Source of the DNA: Desulfosporosinus shakirovi | GTDB lineage: Bacteria > Bacillota > Desulfitobacteriia > Desulfitobacteriales > Desulfitobacteriaceae | Length of the DNA: 47,079 bases | Assembly (NCBI RefSeq): GCF_020595055.1 | Contig: NZ_JAJDOO010000034.1 | Span: forward strand, 1-47,079 | Reading direction: 5' to 3' | Shown here: one piece after another, positions 1-8,639 of the stretch | Numbering within the stretch: position 1 is the first letter of the stretch | Layout of the letters: the number at the start of each line of letters is the position of its first letter | Position numbers and translations under genes: made by a program | The notes under the pieces: generated by a model | Told to the model about the DNA's origin: nothing | Seen by the model: the letters and a program-made list of their open reading frames with translations, nothing else | Databases searched by the model: none

Positions 1-376
1 CATTTTCAATACAACGGGCCGCATAGGTGGCAAGCTTAGTCCCTTTGTTCGGATCAAAGGTGTTAATACCTTTGATTAAACCGATCGTCCCGATGGAGAT
101 CAGATCGTCCCCATCCTCACCCGTACCATCAAACTTTTTGACAAGATGCGCAACTAAGCGCAAATTATGCTCCACTAAGGTATTGCGCGCATTCTCAACT
201 TCACGGGTTAAGGTAAAAGGTTCTGTTTTACTTTGGCTGAGGATTTTTAAATAACGCGCTTCCTCCTGTTCATTTAAAGGCTGAGGAAAGGCATTATTGT
301 TAATATACGAGACTAGTAAGGTGACTCCCTTTAAAACAGAGAGCGCAATACTGACAAAGAAGAGTTCTGCGATCAT
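1..376 (-). CDS. sigK: RNA polymerase sporulation sigma factor SigK (5' part, cut by window edge)
   Basis: Late mother-cell sporulation sigma factor. The ATG at 374-376 follows an AAAGGAGTGGAG ribosome site. About 125 codons are visible. The first 20 or so residues are a hydrophobic pro-sequence, as in pro-sigma-K, then come [13 protein letters not shown] and the region 2 signature [12 protein letters not shown]...[19 protein letters not shown]...[15 protein letters not shown], which is very close to known SigK proteins. The family is usually near 235 residues, so the DNA-binding region 4 lies beyond the window. Some sporeformers carry a skin element inserted in this gene; whether that holds here cannot be seen. 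Confidence 0.93.
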   Translation of the reverse strand, partial: MIAELFFVSIALSVLKGVTLLVSYINNNAFPQPLNEQEEARYLKILSQSKTEPFTLTREVENARNTLVEHNLRLVAHLVKKFDGTGEDGDDLISIGTIGLIKGINTFDPNKGTKLATYAARCIEN

Positions 377-396
377 CTTCTCCACTCCTTTCGCAT

Positions 397-410
397 GGTA
401 TTCTAATACC
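397..410. promoter_or_regulatory. 14-bp palindrome upstream of sigK
   Basis: GGTATTCTAATACC is a perfect inverted repeat with a 2-base centre, placed just upstream of the sigK ribosome binding site. It could be an operator or a short hairpin in the sigK leader. No sporulation-type minus-10 or minus-35 pair was recognised with confidence beside it. Confidence 0.35.
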
Positions 411-510
411 TATGCTTAGAAGCCGGAGATTTTGCTTATCCACTGAATATAAAATAGGGTCGTAACGAGACTTGAGATTTTTTCAAACTGGTGGTGCGTT
501 ATTCCAAAAT

Positions 511-614
511 AGAGGACTGTACACCTTTGAAGTGGTGAACAGTCCTCCAATATATAAGGATTACAAATAGAGTGGGAATGTAATAAACCGGAAAACAAGT
601 TTCCTTACATCCCC
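511..614 (-). repeat. Two-hairpin repeat element, copy 1
   Basis: About 100 bases that recur as the reverse complement at 46979-47079, with the first 35 shared bases (from 521) identical and about 90% match overall. It folds into two hairpins. One is AGGACTGT-a-CACC / GGTG-a-ACAGTCCT at 513-547. The other pairs ATGTAA with TTACAT around 575-612. It sits just downstream of the pilO stop on the minus strand, so it could also end that transcript. No open reading frame of its own. Confidence 0.7.
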
Positions 615-618
615 ATTT

Positions 619-1239
619 TCAGGGTTGAAATAGTTTCTCGGGAGTATCTACACCAAAGGAGGAATTCATAAAGGCTGGTCCCTGAGTTGAATCGCCGGAA
701 CTTCCGAGACTGGCATAAGCTGTCAGCTTTAAGTCCGCCCGCATGTTCTGTTGCGTACCGGTAAGGCTTATGGATTTAATTTCCAGCCGTTGCCCCCCCC
801 CGAATTGCAAATCATGAACCATGGTGAGTATGTCCGTCGTTTTACCTAAACAGCTAAAACTCATGCCCATCTCTTGATAGGCACCTTTGGTTTGAGCCTG
901 CTCAAAGGCTAAAGTTTGAGGAATAACCGAGTGTTGTTTAGCCAAAGTATAGAGCCCCACCATGAGTTGAGGGTTATCAATCCGATTAGGAAGCTGGGCA
1001 TTCAATTGGAGGACCTTAGCCTCTAAGGTTTTAATTTCCTCTTGAAGCCCACTTTGATTATTTTGGTAGGAGAGCAATTCCTGATAATGATTTTCCTGGG
1101 CATTTAATTGGCTTGTTGAACTTTGAATAACCGTCCATTCCGGCAAAAAAAGAACTGTTATATAAGCATAGACAAGCCCGAAGATCAGAAATAGGATTAG
1201 TATCACCTTTTCAAGCTTTTCCTTTTTTAACTCCTTCAC
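619..1239 (-). CDS. pilO: PilO-like type IV pilus alignment protein
   Basis: Inner-membrane alignment-complex component linking PilM/PilN to the pilus machine. 206 residues with a GTG start behind AAGGAG at 9-base spacing. A single N-terminal membrane segment (about residues 11-33) is followed by a coiled-coil stretch (about 38-85, rich in Q, E and L) and a small alpha/beta domain, the classic PilO layout. Last gene of the pilM-pilN-pilO run. A run of nine C on the plus strand at 793-801 (nine G in the gene) encodes GGG in the C-terminal domain and is a potential slippage site. The family is sequence-diverse, so the call rests mainly on layout and position. Confidence 0.72.
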   Translation of the reverse strand: MKELKKEKLEKVILILFLIFGLVYAYITVLFLPEWTVIQSSTSQLNAQENHYQELLSYQNNQSGLQEEIKTLEAKVLQLNAQLPNRIDNPQLMVGLYTLAKQHSVIPQTLAFEQAQTKGAYQEMGMSFSCLGKTTDILTMVHDLQFGGGQRLEIKSISLTGTQQNMRADLKLTAYASLGSSGDSTQGPAFMNSSFGVDTPEKLFQP

Positions 1240-1285
1240 CCTTTTTGCTCCTTACTCTTCAACGTCTGTAACTAAAATCCTAATT

Positions 1286-1828
1286 CTACTTTAACTTTAA
1301 ATTAAAATTCAAAGTTTGTGCCTTATCTTCCAACGATACAGTCTGAATATCAACCTCTTGAAACATCCCAGAATCACGCAAACTAACCCACAGACGCGCC
1401 ACGTCAACCGGTATTGGAACACTTACTCCCATTGTCAAGGCATTTTCTTGCAGGGAAAACGTATTAATTACCGTCCCTATAGGAAAGGTCTTCATTAGTT
1501 TTTCTAATATAGGCCCGGGATCTCGGGTACTCTCTTGCATAAGATCCAATAACTGCTCTTGCTCTTCAGCTTGAATCTTTAACCCCTTAAGTTGGTTAAC
1601 CTGATTATTGATCCCCTCGAGCGCGATGATTTGCTTTTCAACAAGGGTAATATCTCGCTTCACCTTATATTCCCACAGCCAGGGAATACTTCCGGCTACA
1701 ACTAAGATTAATATGCTTCCTATGCCCCAAAGTAATGCTCTTTCCTTCCATTTTGAAGGGCTTCCATTCTCTCTGGCCAGCCCTTCAAGCCACCGCTTTG
1801 CAAAATTAAACTCTCTTTTTTCTCTCAT
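1286..1828 (-). CDS. pilN: PilN-like type IV pilus assembly protein
   Basis: Bitopic inner-membrane protein of the pilus alignment complex. 180 residues: a charged cytoplasmic N-terminus (about 1-30), one membrane helix (about 33-52, ALLWGIGSILILVVAGSIPW), then a coiled coil (about 55-95) and a small C-terminal domain. PilN proteins bind PilM through the N-terminus and pair with PilO in the periplasm-equivalent space. Its ATG directly follows the pilM stop codon (TAAATG), which implies translational coupling. The canonical PilM-binding N-terminal motif (INLLP-like) is not obvious; the start reads MREKREFNFAKRWL. Confidence 0.72.
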   Translation of the reverse strand: MREKREFNFAKRWLEGLARENGSPSKWKERALLWGIGSILILVVAGSIPWLWEYKVKRDITLVEKQIIALEGINNQVNQLKGLKIQAEEQEQLLDLMQESTRDPGPILEKLMKTFPIGTVINTFSLQENALTMGVSVPIPVDVARLWVSLRDSGMFQEVDIQTVSLEDKAQTLNFNLKLK

Positions 1829-2959
1829 TTAGCCCTCCCGCAAGGCCAAACCATAAAGGCTGCCATATTTCATCCCGTTCTTCTGATGTATACTCATTTT
1901 CTTGCTGAAACGAGGACGCCAAGCATTCGGGAAGCCTACCTGAGTGGTTATTTCTAAATTGCTCTCAAAAATCTCTTCTAAGTAGGGAAGATTAGCGTAG
2001 TCTCCAGTAATATAAATGCAATCAATGGATTTACCAAAATGCCGTGCTGCAAAAAAGCCGAAGAATTCGGAGAGAGACTGCAGGACATTTCCCAAAGTCG
2101 TTTCAACTTCTTTTTTAGCCCAATCATTCAATTTTGCGGTCTGCAGCTCTAATTCTTCTCCCTCTTCGGCTTGTCCATGCCCAAGATCTTGAGCATTCAG
2201 GGTAATCGCAACTTGATCTAACTCCTTTAATGAAACCTCTAAATCGGAAAACAGGAAAAACACTCCTTGCTCTAGGAGGATAAATTCCACACGCTCAGCA
2301 CTTAGATCAACAATTGCTAAATCAAGAGGAGTTCCCAACTCATCCGTATTTGCTTGTTTTTTATCTTTTAGGGTCAATTGCGAATACAATCGTGCCAATC
2401 CATCGGCCGCTAAGTCAACCACTTTTGGTTTAAATCCAATCTCTTCCCACTCAGACCAAAATTTTTTCCACTGATACTTAGGCAGGGCAGCAAGAAGAAC
2501 TCTTAACCTCATTTCCCCATCTTCTTTAAAATGTTCTAAAACTCTATAATCCACAACATAATCTAAAATATTCAAAGTAAAATATTGATCCACTTGTTCC
2601 GTCAATAGCCTATCTAAATCTTGGGTCGACATAAGGGGAAGAGTAATCATCCGCGTAATCACTCCCTGACACGAAACTGCAATTCGCAGCTTGTTCACAG
2701 GAATACGGTTCCTATTTAACCACGCCTTTAGTAAATCCGTTTTTCCAACAGCATTCAAGTGCTTCTTTTCATTCAAATCCTCTTTCTGCAATCGCAGATC
2801 TTCACCAAGCTGGTCTTGTACGCTATCGAATTCATTCTTAGTATCTGCACGAAATTCTGACAAATGGAGAATATCCAGCTTGCTCTTATAGCGAGCCACT
2901 TTGGCAACAACCCAGTGATTTCCCTTAATAACCGCCAGCCACTGTTTCTGCTTAAACAT
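1829..2959 (-). CDS. pilM: PilM-like actin-fold type IV pilus protein
   Basis: Cytoplasmic actin/FtsA-fold member of the pilus alignment complex. 376 residues. The recognisable part is the divergent PilM-type core: VSCQGVITRMITLP near residue 110, LAIVDLSAERVEFILLEQGVFFLFSDLEVS near 215-245, and CIYITGDYANLPYLEEIFES near 315-335, matching the phosphate-binding and adenosine-binding strands of the fold. The start is ATG behind TAAGGAG. Directly followed by pilN without a gap. More divergent than proteobacterial PilM, so the family call is good but details of nucleotide binding are uncertain. Confidence 0.75.
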   Translation of the reverse strand: MFKQKQWLAVIKGNHWVVAKVARYKSKLDILHLSEFRADTKNEFDSVQDQLGEDLRLQKEDLNEKKHLNAVGKTDLLKAWLNRNRIPVNKLRIAVSCQGVITRMITLPLMSTQDLDRLLTEQVDQYFTLNILDYVVDYRVLEHFKEDGEMRLRVLLAALPKYQWKKFWSEWEEIGFKPKVVDLAADGLARLYSQLTLKDKKQANTDELGTPLDLAIVDLSAERVEFILLEQGVFFLFSDLEVSLKELDQVAITLNAQDLGHGQAEEGEELELQTAKLNDWAKKEVETTLGNVLQSLSEFFGFFAARHFGKSIDCIYITGDYANLPYLEEIFESNLEITTQVGFPNAWRPRFSKKMSIHQKNGMKYGSLYGLALREG

Positions 2960-3087
2960 GTTGCATTCTCCTTAAATTCTGTTTTTCCACCTTTGATGTA
3001 AATGTAAAATTCCCAAGGAGCCTTTTGATTTAATACATTTCATCATAGAACTCTATGCCAAGGATATTTTAGGATACTTTGTACGTA

Positions 3088-6000
3088 TTATAGTTCCCAT
3101 TCTCGAATAATTCCGCCATTGATCGGTAAAACCTTTAACAAATACGACCCAGACAAAGAGTTGTTGGTGGTATTAAGGGTAGCCGAGATTATACTGGTTC
3201 CAGCAGAGATTCCGGAGACTAAGACTTTTTTTTCGTCAATATCTCCGATAGCAGCAACTGAGCTAACACTGCTAAACCATTTAACTCTCTCGGTAACATC
3301 AGTGCTTGTCCCGTCACTATACTTCAAATGGGCGGTAAATGGTTGAGTATCTCCAACAAAGATGGCCTTCATCATCGGCACTGGTACTGGTTTAACGATT
3401 AAAGTCATAACCATACTTAGGTCCATAATTTCAAGGGTAGCGGAAGCCGTGATGCTCACTCCATTTATGATATAAGTAGCTGAAATTATACTGGTTCCCG
3501 CACTTATACCTGTGGCTAAGCCACTTGACGAATCAATTGTTGCAATATTTGGTTGATCGCAGGACCATTCCACATATTCCGTTACTACTTCTCTTTCCTT
3601 TCCTTCAAAATCAGTGAGTATCGCTTGGTACTGTTGTGTCGAGCCTAATAAAATCCATGAAAAAGCGGGCTCAATACTTAATGTCGGCAACGCTACTGTA
3701 AGCTGAGCCTCAGCCCTAAGGCTCACTCCATTAATCATATAGGTTCCTGTAATTGTACAGGTTCCCCCTCCAGAACCGGCAGCTAATCCAGAGGGATCTA
3801 TGGTTGCCACACTCGTCTTATCACTGAACCAAGTTACAAAGGGTGTCACATCTGTGGTATACCCCTCATAATCAGTGAGTGTAGCTTGGTACTGTTGTGT
3901 CGACCCTAATGATATCGTAGTGTCTATTGGAGCTATGCTCAGGATAGGCTTTACAATTATCAACGAAGCCGTAGCTGTCATACTTAGTTCATCAACCCTA
4001 TAAGTTGCCGAAATTACACTCTCTCCTAATCCATTTTCGGTTGCCAATCCAGTAGAATTAATGGTTGCCACTCCTGCACTGCCACTGGACCAAGTTAAGG
4101 ATGGTGATTGGGTCACATCTGTTTCAATCCCAGCCGCATCAGTAAATTTAGCCTTATATTGCTGAGTAGAACCTAACGAAATTGTTGAAGTTGTCGGGAT
4201 TATGCTGAAGTTAACAACTGACAACGGAGTTGTATCCCCAATACTCACTCCATTAATCATATAGGCACCTGTAATTATACAGGTTCCCACTCCAGACCCA
4301 GTAGCTAATCCAGATGTATCTATAGTTGCTATATTCGTCTCATCACTGGACCAGTTGGCTGATTCTGTGACATCTGTCTGGTGTCCGTCAAAATCCGTGA
4401 GTCTTGCTTGATACTGTTGTTCAGACCCCAGCAAGATCGTTTGGTTAGCCGGGGTTATAATCAGGGTCGGCTTTATTACCGTAAGTGAAGTTGAAGCCGT
4501 CACGCTGACCCCATTAAAGATATAGGTTGCCTGAATAGTACAGAATCCCAAGTTATTTGCCGTAGCTAATCCTGATTGGCTAATTGTTGCCGCCAATACT
4601 GAAGCATCAAACGTAATACTTGACCAGTGATCTATTGCCGGTGTAACATCTATCACTTTCCCAGTAGGATCTGTAAATTCGGCTTGATATTGTTGAGTGG
4701 AACCTATTGAGATAATTCTATTCTCTGGTTTAATCCTTAAATTAACAACCATAAGCGTTGCCCTCGTCGAAATGTTAATACCATCAATTTGATAGATGGC
4801 TGTAATTGTACAGGTTCCCACTCCCTTACTAGTGGCTAATCCAGACGATTCAATAGTTGCTACACTCGAACCGTTGCTTGACCATGTTACCAATTCTGTT
4901 ACATCTGCAATCCCGTCTGAATCTTCAAGGATAGCCTTAAATGCCTGGGTAGAACCTAAAGGAATAATGGCGCTTTCGGGATCAATTCTAAGGGTCGGGG
5001 ATATTACTGTAAGCTGGGACGTATCTGTGTAGGTAACATTATTAATTGTATACTCCCCTGTAATTAGACAGGTTCCCAAACCAATACTTGTTGCCAAACC
5101 ACTTGGGTCAATGGTTGCCACACTCGGATCACTGCTTGACCACTTTACTTGTGGTTCTGTACCTGCAATTAGACTTGTTAAATCATTATTACTGCTATCG
5201 ATATTTAACTGATTAACTTGTATCCCAACTTGATTTCCAATCACTCGGCCATAAATATTCAGATACGTGCCATTCATAGTAATAGTACCATTGGGTGCGT
5301 AAACCATTCCCTTTAGATTTACACTGTTATTACCTATTTTTATATTACCGTTTTTCGAATAAAGGCTAACAGGAGCATCATTCATGACTGATAAAGTGGT
5401 GGAATTAACCGTTATATCTCCCGTTGCCACGATAGGGCCTATTCCTGAAAAGTCATTACAATTTATCGTTAAATTACCATCAACATAAATTGGAGAATTT
5501 AAATAAATGTTAGTATCATTATAGGTTTTATTGCCATTATAAGTTTGTCCAGTCGCCTGAGCCATCGCTATGATTGCATTACCGACATCAGGCATAACTA
5601 TAGACGAAGCATTCTGAACTACCTCTCCAATATGAATATCATTCATATTGCCATTCAGCTGCACCGTTGTTACAGCCTCACAAGTTTCGGATATATTAAG
5701 CTTATAAACAGATGCAATAAAGCCTCTATTTGAATGAGTACTACCATTTATTTTAATATCAGTTCCATTTAACGACAATGTCGACGTTGAACTTCCTGAA
5801 AAAAGCGCATAATTAAATGCTTCCGGAATAATAATAGCCGGTTCATCCGATATAGGGGTTGTATTTCCTTGTGAATCCGTAAAGAGAGCTTGAAACTTTT
5901 GGGTAGAATTTAATAGAATCGTTGCTTCCGGCGGAATCACATTGAGTGCGGCCTGATTACCTATAACAGTAAAGGTGCCTGATACTGTAACATTACCTTT

Positions 6001-6426
6001 GCCAGGATTACCATATACTTTAACCCTCCACTTTCCGGGGTATGGACAGCTAAGGTCTAATGTTGCATATGTATTCCCAGGCCCTCTGGGGATTGTTATA
6101 GCAGTTTGAAAGGTTTGATTGTTATTCGGATCAAACAAGGTTACTTGCAAAGGGATATCCTGATTTACCTCAGGAGACTGGGCATTGCCTTTATTAACAG
6201 CATAAATATAGATCGGGAAAACCTGACCGGCACTAACAACCAGCTTACTAATATCTTCTTTCTTAGTAAAGTCGTCGCTGCTCTGAATCGAAAAGGTTTT
6301 AGCTGAATTTCCCCCGTTCCCATTATCATCACTGTTCGCAGTGGCAAAAACTAAAGTACCTAAAAGGACAACCAATATTAAAGCTAGTCCAACAAATAGG
6401 GCTAAGTGATTCTTTCTCTTTTTCAT
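3088..6426 (-). CDS. Secreted Ig-repeat (Big_2-like) protein with an inserted beta-rich domain, candidate pilus-linked adhesin
   Basis: 1112 residues. It has a signal peptide (hydrophobic 8-28, cleavage likely after ATA at 28-30), an Ig-like region about 48-155, then eight Big_2-type repeats. Repeat hallmarks are LGSTQQYQA, VTWSS, VATID.SGLAT and G.GTC.ITATY. The first repeat opens at about 161-196 (LNVIPPEATILLNSTQKFQA) and completes only at about 424-470. The roughly 220 residues between (about 203-418, FNYALFSGSS...THSNRGF...GMVYAPNGTI...GRVIGNQVG) resemble the polymer-forming beta domain found in PilX-type proteins. No LPXTG motif is seen. It lies between the minor pilin genes and pilM, which suggests surface or pilus-tip adhesion. 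A GGGAGG site precedes the ATG. Confidence 0.82.
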   Translation of the reverse strand: MKKRKNHLALFVGLALILVVLLGTLVFATANSDDNGNGGNSAKTFSIQSSDDFTKKEDISKLVVSAGQVFPIYIYAVNKGNAQSPEVNQDIPLQVTLFDPNNNQTFQTAITIPRGPGNTYATLDLSCPYPGKWRVKVYGNPGKGNVTVSGTFTVIGNQAALNVIPPEATILLNSTQKFQALFTDSQGNTTPISDEPAIIIPEAFNYALFSGSSTSTLSLNGTDIKINGSTHSNRGFIASVYKLNISETCEAVTTVQLNGNMNDIHIGEVVQNASSIVMPDVGNAIIAMAQATGQTYNGNKTYNDTNIYLNSPIYVDGNLTINCNDFSGIGPIVATGDITVNSTTLSVMNDAPVSLYSKNGNIKIGNNSVNLKGMVYAPNGTITMNGTYLNIYGRVIGNQVGIQVNQLNIDSSNNDLTSLIAGTEPQVKWSSSDPSVATIDPSGLATSIGLGTCLITGEYTINNVTYTDTSQLTVISPTLRIDPESAIIPLGSTQAFKAILEDSDGIADVTELVTWSSNGSSVATIESSGLATSKGVGTCTITAIYQIDGINISTRATLMVVNLRIKPENRIISIGSTQQYQAEFTDPTGKVIDVTPAIDHWSSITFDASVLAATISQSGLATANNLGFCTIQATYIFNGVSVTASTSLTVIKPTLIITPANQTILLGSEQQYQARLTDFDGHQTDVTESANWSSDETNIATIDTSGLATGSGVGTCIITGAYMINGVSIGDTTPLSVVNFSIIPTTSTISLGSTQQYKAKFTDAAGIETDVTQSPSLTWSSGSAGVATINSTGLATENGLGESVISATYRVDELSMTATASLIIVKPILSIAPIDTTISLGSTQQYQATLTDYEGYTTDVTPFVTWFSDKTSVATIDPSGLAAGSGGGTCTITGTYMINGVSLRAEAQLTVALPTLSIEPAFSWILLGSTQQYQAILTDFEGKEREVVTEYVEWSCDQPNIATIDSSSGLATGISAGTSIISATYIINGVSITASATLEIMDLSMVMTLIVKPVPVPMMKAIFVGDTQPFTAHLKYSDGTSTDVTERVKWFSSVSSVAAIGDIDEKKVLVSGISAGTSIISATLNTTNNSLSGSYLLKVLPINGGIIREWEL

Positions 6427-6579
6427 TTAACCTCCCTAAATCCCAGGTCTCTAGTTTAACCTAAGCAATACTCGAGGGTTCACCCATATCTAGTTGTTCT
6501 AAGGATTTAATACAAAACATCAGAAAAAGCGATCAATGACTCATTGGTAATTTAAATAGAAAACTTCCGTATTCTAAGC

Positions 6580-7044
6580 TTAAGGTGTATCCATACTCAT
6601 TTTAAAGGCGTATTCTTTTTGCAGAGTTCTTAAGATTCGGTTTTTATCATCTTTACTTGGGTAATACCCCTCACTGGTTGCCGTAATAGTATACACCTGA
6701 TCTGAATCTAGATTAGAATTAAAGTATAGGTTGGGATCAGGACTAACTGACACAGTAACTTCAAATTCTCCTCGATAAGCTGATCCAAAAGGACTTAGCT
6801 TTTTTATTGTTAGCTCAGTATCCGTATAATTCCCTTTCTTCACCGCATCAACCACAGCATCAACCATGACAGCAATTCCATAGGTTGTTCCTGCATCTGC
6901 TAAGTAGTATGCTTTTAGTGCTTTCTCCTCAGTGGTTTGCATTTTAAACTGATTATTGACGAAGGAAAAAAGAATACCGGATATCAAGAGTAAGACCATT
7001 ACAGCCACAACAGCTGTCAACATGGCTGAACCGCGCTCTCTCAT
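6580..7044 (-). CDS. PilX-type minor pilin-like protein
   Basis: 154 residues. The N-terminus MRERGSAMLTAVVAVMVLLLISGILFSFVNNQ is a short positive leader followed by a pilin-like hydrophobic helix. The segment EEKALKAYYLADAGTTYGI at about 39-57 matches the PilX/GspK N-terminal signature (AYYLAEAG). The glutamate at mature position 5, typical of major pilins, is absent, as expected for this tip-associated class. Gene order pilV, pilW, pilX is like minor pilin operons elsewhere. Probably part of the priming complex at the pilus tip. Confidence 0.75.
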   Translation of the reverse strand: MRERGSAMLTAVVAVMVLLLISGILFSFVNNQFKMQTTEEKALKAYYLADAGTTYGIAVMVDAVVDAVKKGNYTDTELTIKKLSPFGSAYRGEFEVTVSVSPDPNLYFNSNLDSDQVYTITATSEGYYPSKDDKNRILRTLQKEYAFKMSMDTP

Positions 7045-7056
7045 AGTTTTCTCCCC

Positions 7057-7647
7057 CTAGTATAAGCGCATATAAGAGACAAGTTCATAAGTTCTGTTGA
7101 TACTTGTATCCTCTGCAACCAAAACAATCTTAACAAGCCTTGGACTAATTTCGTCCTGAGTTAGAATTAATGACTTAATCTGATCAGAAATTAGATGATC
7201 CTTCCTATTCCCATCCCGATACCACAATTTATGATTTTGTTTATCAAAAAAAATCACTGTGCCATCAGGAGGGGAAGGTTTTCCGGTTAAGGAATCTATC
7301 GCAGGATTTTCATTGATTAAGCAATAATTAGTCGAAGTAGAAGAATAGATATAAACTCCGCTGTTATACCCTTTTTTTGTTGTACTGTCTCTTGGGTTAT
7401 CCCCATATGAGTAAGTTTTATTTGGAACGAGGCGCATCTCATCTAAAATATGCATCATGGCAGACCGAGCATTGTGATCAAGGTCATTTTGTTTGCTGGC
7501 ATTGTTATATAATCTAATCTCAGAGCGCATCAATTGAGAGACATAAAGCATTAGAAAGCCAAAGATTGTTATGGCAATCATTAGCTCTAATAAAGTAAAC
7601 CCACTGTTTTTAAAACCAGCTCTCTTATCAAAGAACCTATTATTCAT
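7057..7647 (-). CDS. PilW/GspJ-like minor pseudopilin
   Basis: Prepilin-type protein with cleavage motif SG^FTLLELMIAITIFGFLMLYVSQLM near residues 16-40. I place the start at 7647 (ATG inside GATGAATAA, overlapping the upstream pilV-like stop by 8 bases), giving 196 residues and a short leader MNNRFFDKRAGFKNSG. A longer frame opens at 7680 but has no ribosome site. The rest (DLDHNARSAMMHILDEMRLVPN, then beta-rich sequence) fits PilW/GspJ. Translationally coupled to its neighbour. Confidence 0.78.
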   Translation of the reverse strand: MNNRFFDKRAGFKNSGFTLLELMIAITIFGFLMLYVSQLMRSEIRLYNNASKQNDLDHNARSAMMHILDEMRLVPNKTYSYGDNPRDSTTKKGYNSGVYIYSSTSTNYCLINENPAIDSLTGKPSPPDGTVIFFDKQNHKLWYRDGNRKDHLISDQIKSLILTQDEISPRLVKIVLVAEDTSINRTYELVSYMRLY

Positions 7648-7996
7648 CGTAGTTGTACCTGTAGTTATACATTTCAACATGGGAAATATTCGGTGATTTA
7701 ACAGAAGCAGTCACTTTAAAAGGGGTTAAACCTAGTGGCAGCAGCTCAGGAATATCAACGTCTGAACTAGCTTTTGCAGTAATTCTGCCACTTGTTAAGT
7801 CCTCATTCTCCCCTTCTAAGGCGGCTTCCATCGCCCCGGCAGCAAAGAAGACCATTTGCTGGCGTAATTCTTGTTGACCGAGGAAACGATAGGATAGCGA
7901 ATTGCTCTGTGCTACAAAAACTGTCCCCATAAGTAAAATGGTGATAGCTATGACAACTTCTAAGATTGTCATACCGTCTTCCTTATTAGTTTTCAT
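7640..7996 (-). CDS. PilV/GspI-like minor pseudopilin
   Basis: 118 residues. The prepilin motif DG^MTILEVVIAITILLMGTVFVAQSNSLSY at about residues 7-36 has methionine instead of phenylalanine at +1 and keeps glutamate at +5. It is short, as GspI/PilV proteins are. C-terminal domain beta-rich, ending in YNYRYNYDE. It overlaps the downstream minor pseudopilin gene by 8 bases. Likely a tip-complex minor pilin processed by a prepilin peptidase that is not encoded in this window. Confidence 0.78.
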   Translation of the reverse strand: MKTNKEDGMTILEVVIAITILLMGTVFVAQSNSLSYRFLGQQELRQQMVFFAAGAMEAALEGENEDLTSGRITAKASSDVDIPELLPLGLTPFKVTASVKSPNISHVEMYNYRYNYDE

Positions 7997-8044
7997 CCTT
8001 AGCCCTCCAAATCACCCTTTAATCTTAAAGTATTGGATGAAAGC

Positions 8045-8617
8045 TTATTCCCAATTAATCTTAACACTCAAATCCTTTGATGTTTGGCCTATACTGACAC
8101 TTTGACGGGACTTACGAGAATTAGACAAGATGATACTAACAGGGCTAACTTCAAGAAAACCCTTTCTATCAAAAACTAAACATTTATCATAGAGCGGAAT
8201 GTTGTTAATAACATTTCCATCCGCTGTTGTAGTTGGGATGTTTTTAAGCCCTTCATTGCTCAGATCACTAAAATCAAACTTTATTCCCGAATCAAATCTT
8301 TGTGGATTCTCTATTACAGCATACTCATATTCATGAGAGCTATTATTTTTAATCACATGGAATGTTTGAATACTTTTTGAATTAACCATTACATAAACTT
8401 CTGTTCGCCGATCCATAGCATATTGTTTGGCATTGCGTAATTGCATTGCTACAATTTGAGCCGAAGATTCCAGATGATAATGATCATTAACTCCTTGATA
8501 CTTGGGAACAGTTACCATTGCCAGTATCCCAACTACTGCAATTACCAGCATTATCTCTATTAAAGTAAATCCCAGGCTGCTTTTCTTATAACATGGGAAT
8601 CTACAGGAAGTGTCCAC
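8045..8617 (-). CDS. GspH/FimT-like minor pseudopilin
   Basis: About 190 residues with GTG start at 8615-8617 behind TTGGAGGG. This gives a 16-residue leader MDTSCRFPCYKKSSLG followed by FTLIEIMLVIAVVGILAMVTVPKYQ, a standard prepilin peptidase site with glutamate at +5. A longer frame reaching 8704 overlaps the end of pilC and is unlikely. The segment QIVAMQLRNAKQYAMDRRTEVYVMVN matches the GspH/FimT domain. Lies 22 bases after pilC. Confidence 0.8.
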   Translation of the reverse strand: MDTSCRFPCYKKSSLGFTLIEIMLVIAVVGILAMVTVPKYQGVNDHYHLESSAQIVAMQLRNAKQYAMDRRTEVYVMVNSKSIQTFHVIKNNSSHEYEYAVIENPQRFDSGIKFDFSDLSNEGLKNIPTTTADGNVINNIPLYDKCLVFDRKGFLEVSPVSIILSNSRKSRQSVSIGQTSKDLSVKINWE

Positions 8618-8639
8618 ATGACGCCCTCCAAGCTCTGAT

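Noticed and set aside
416-598. Minus-strand 60-residue frame between sigK and pilO
   Set aside because: It covers the two-hairpin repeat, shows no ribosome site and no protein-like conservation pattern.
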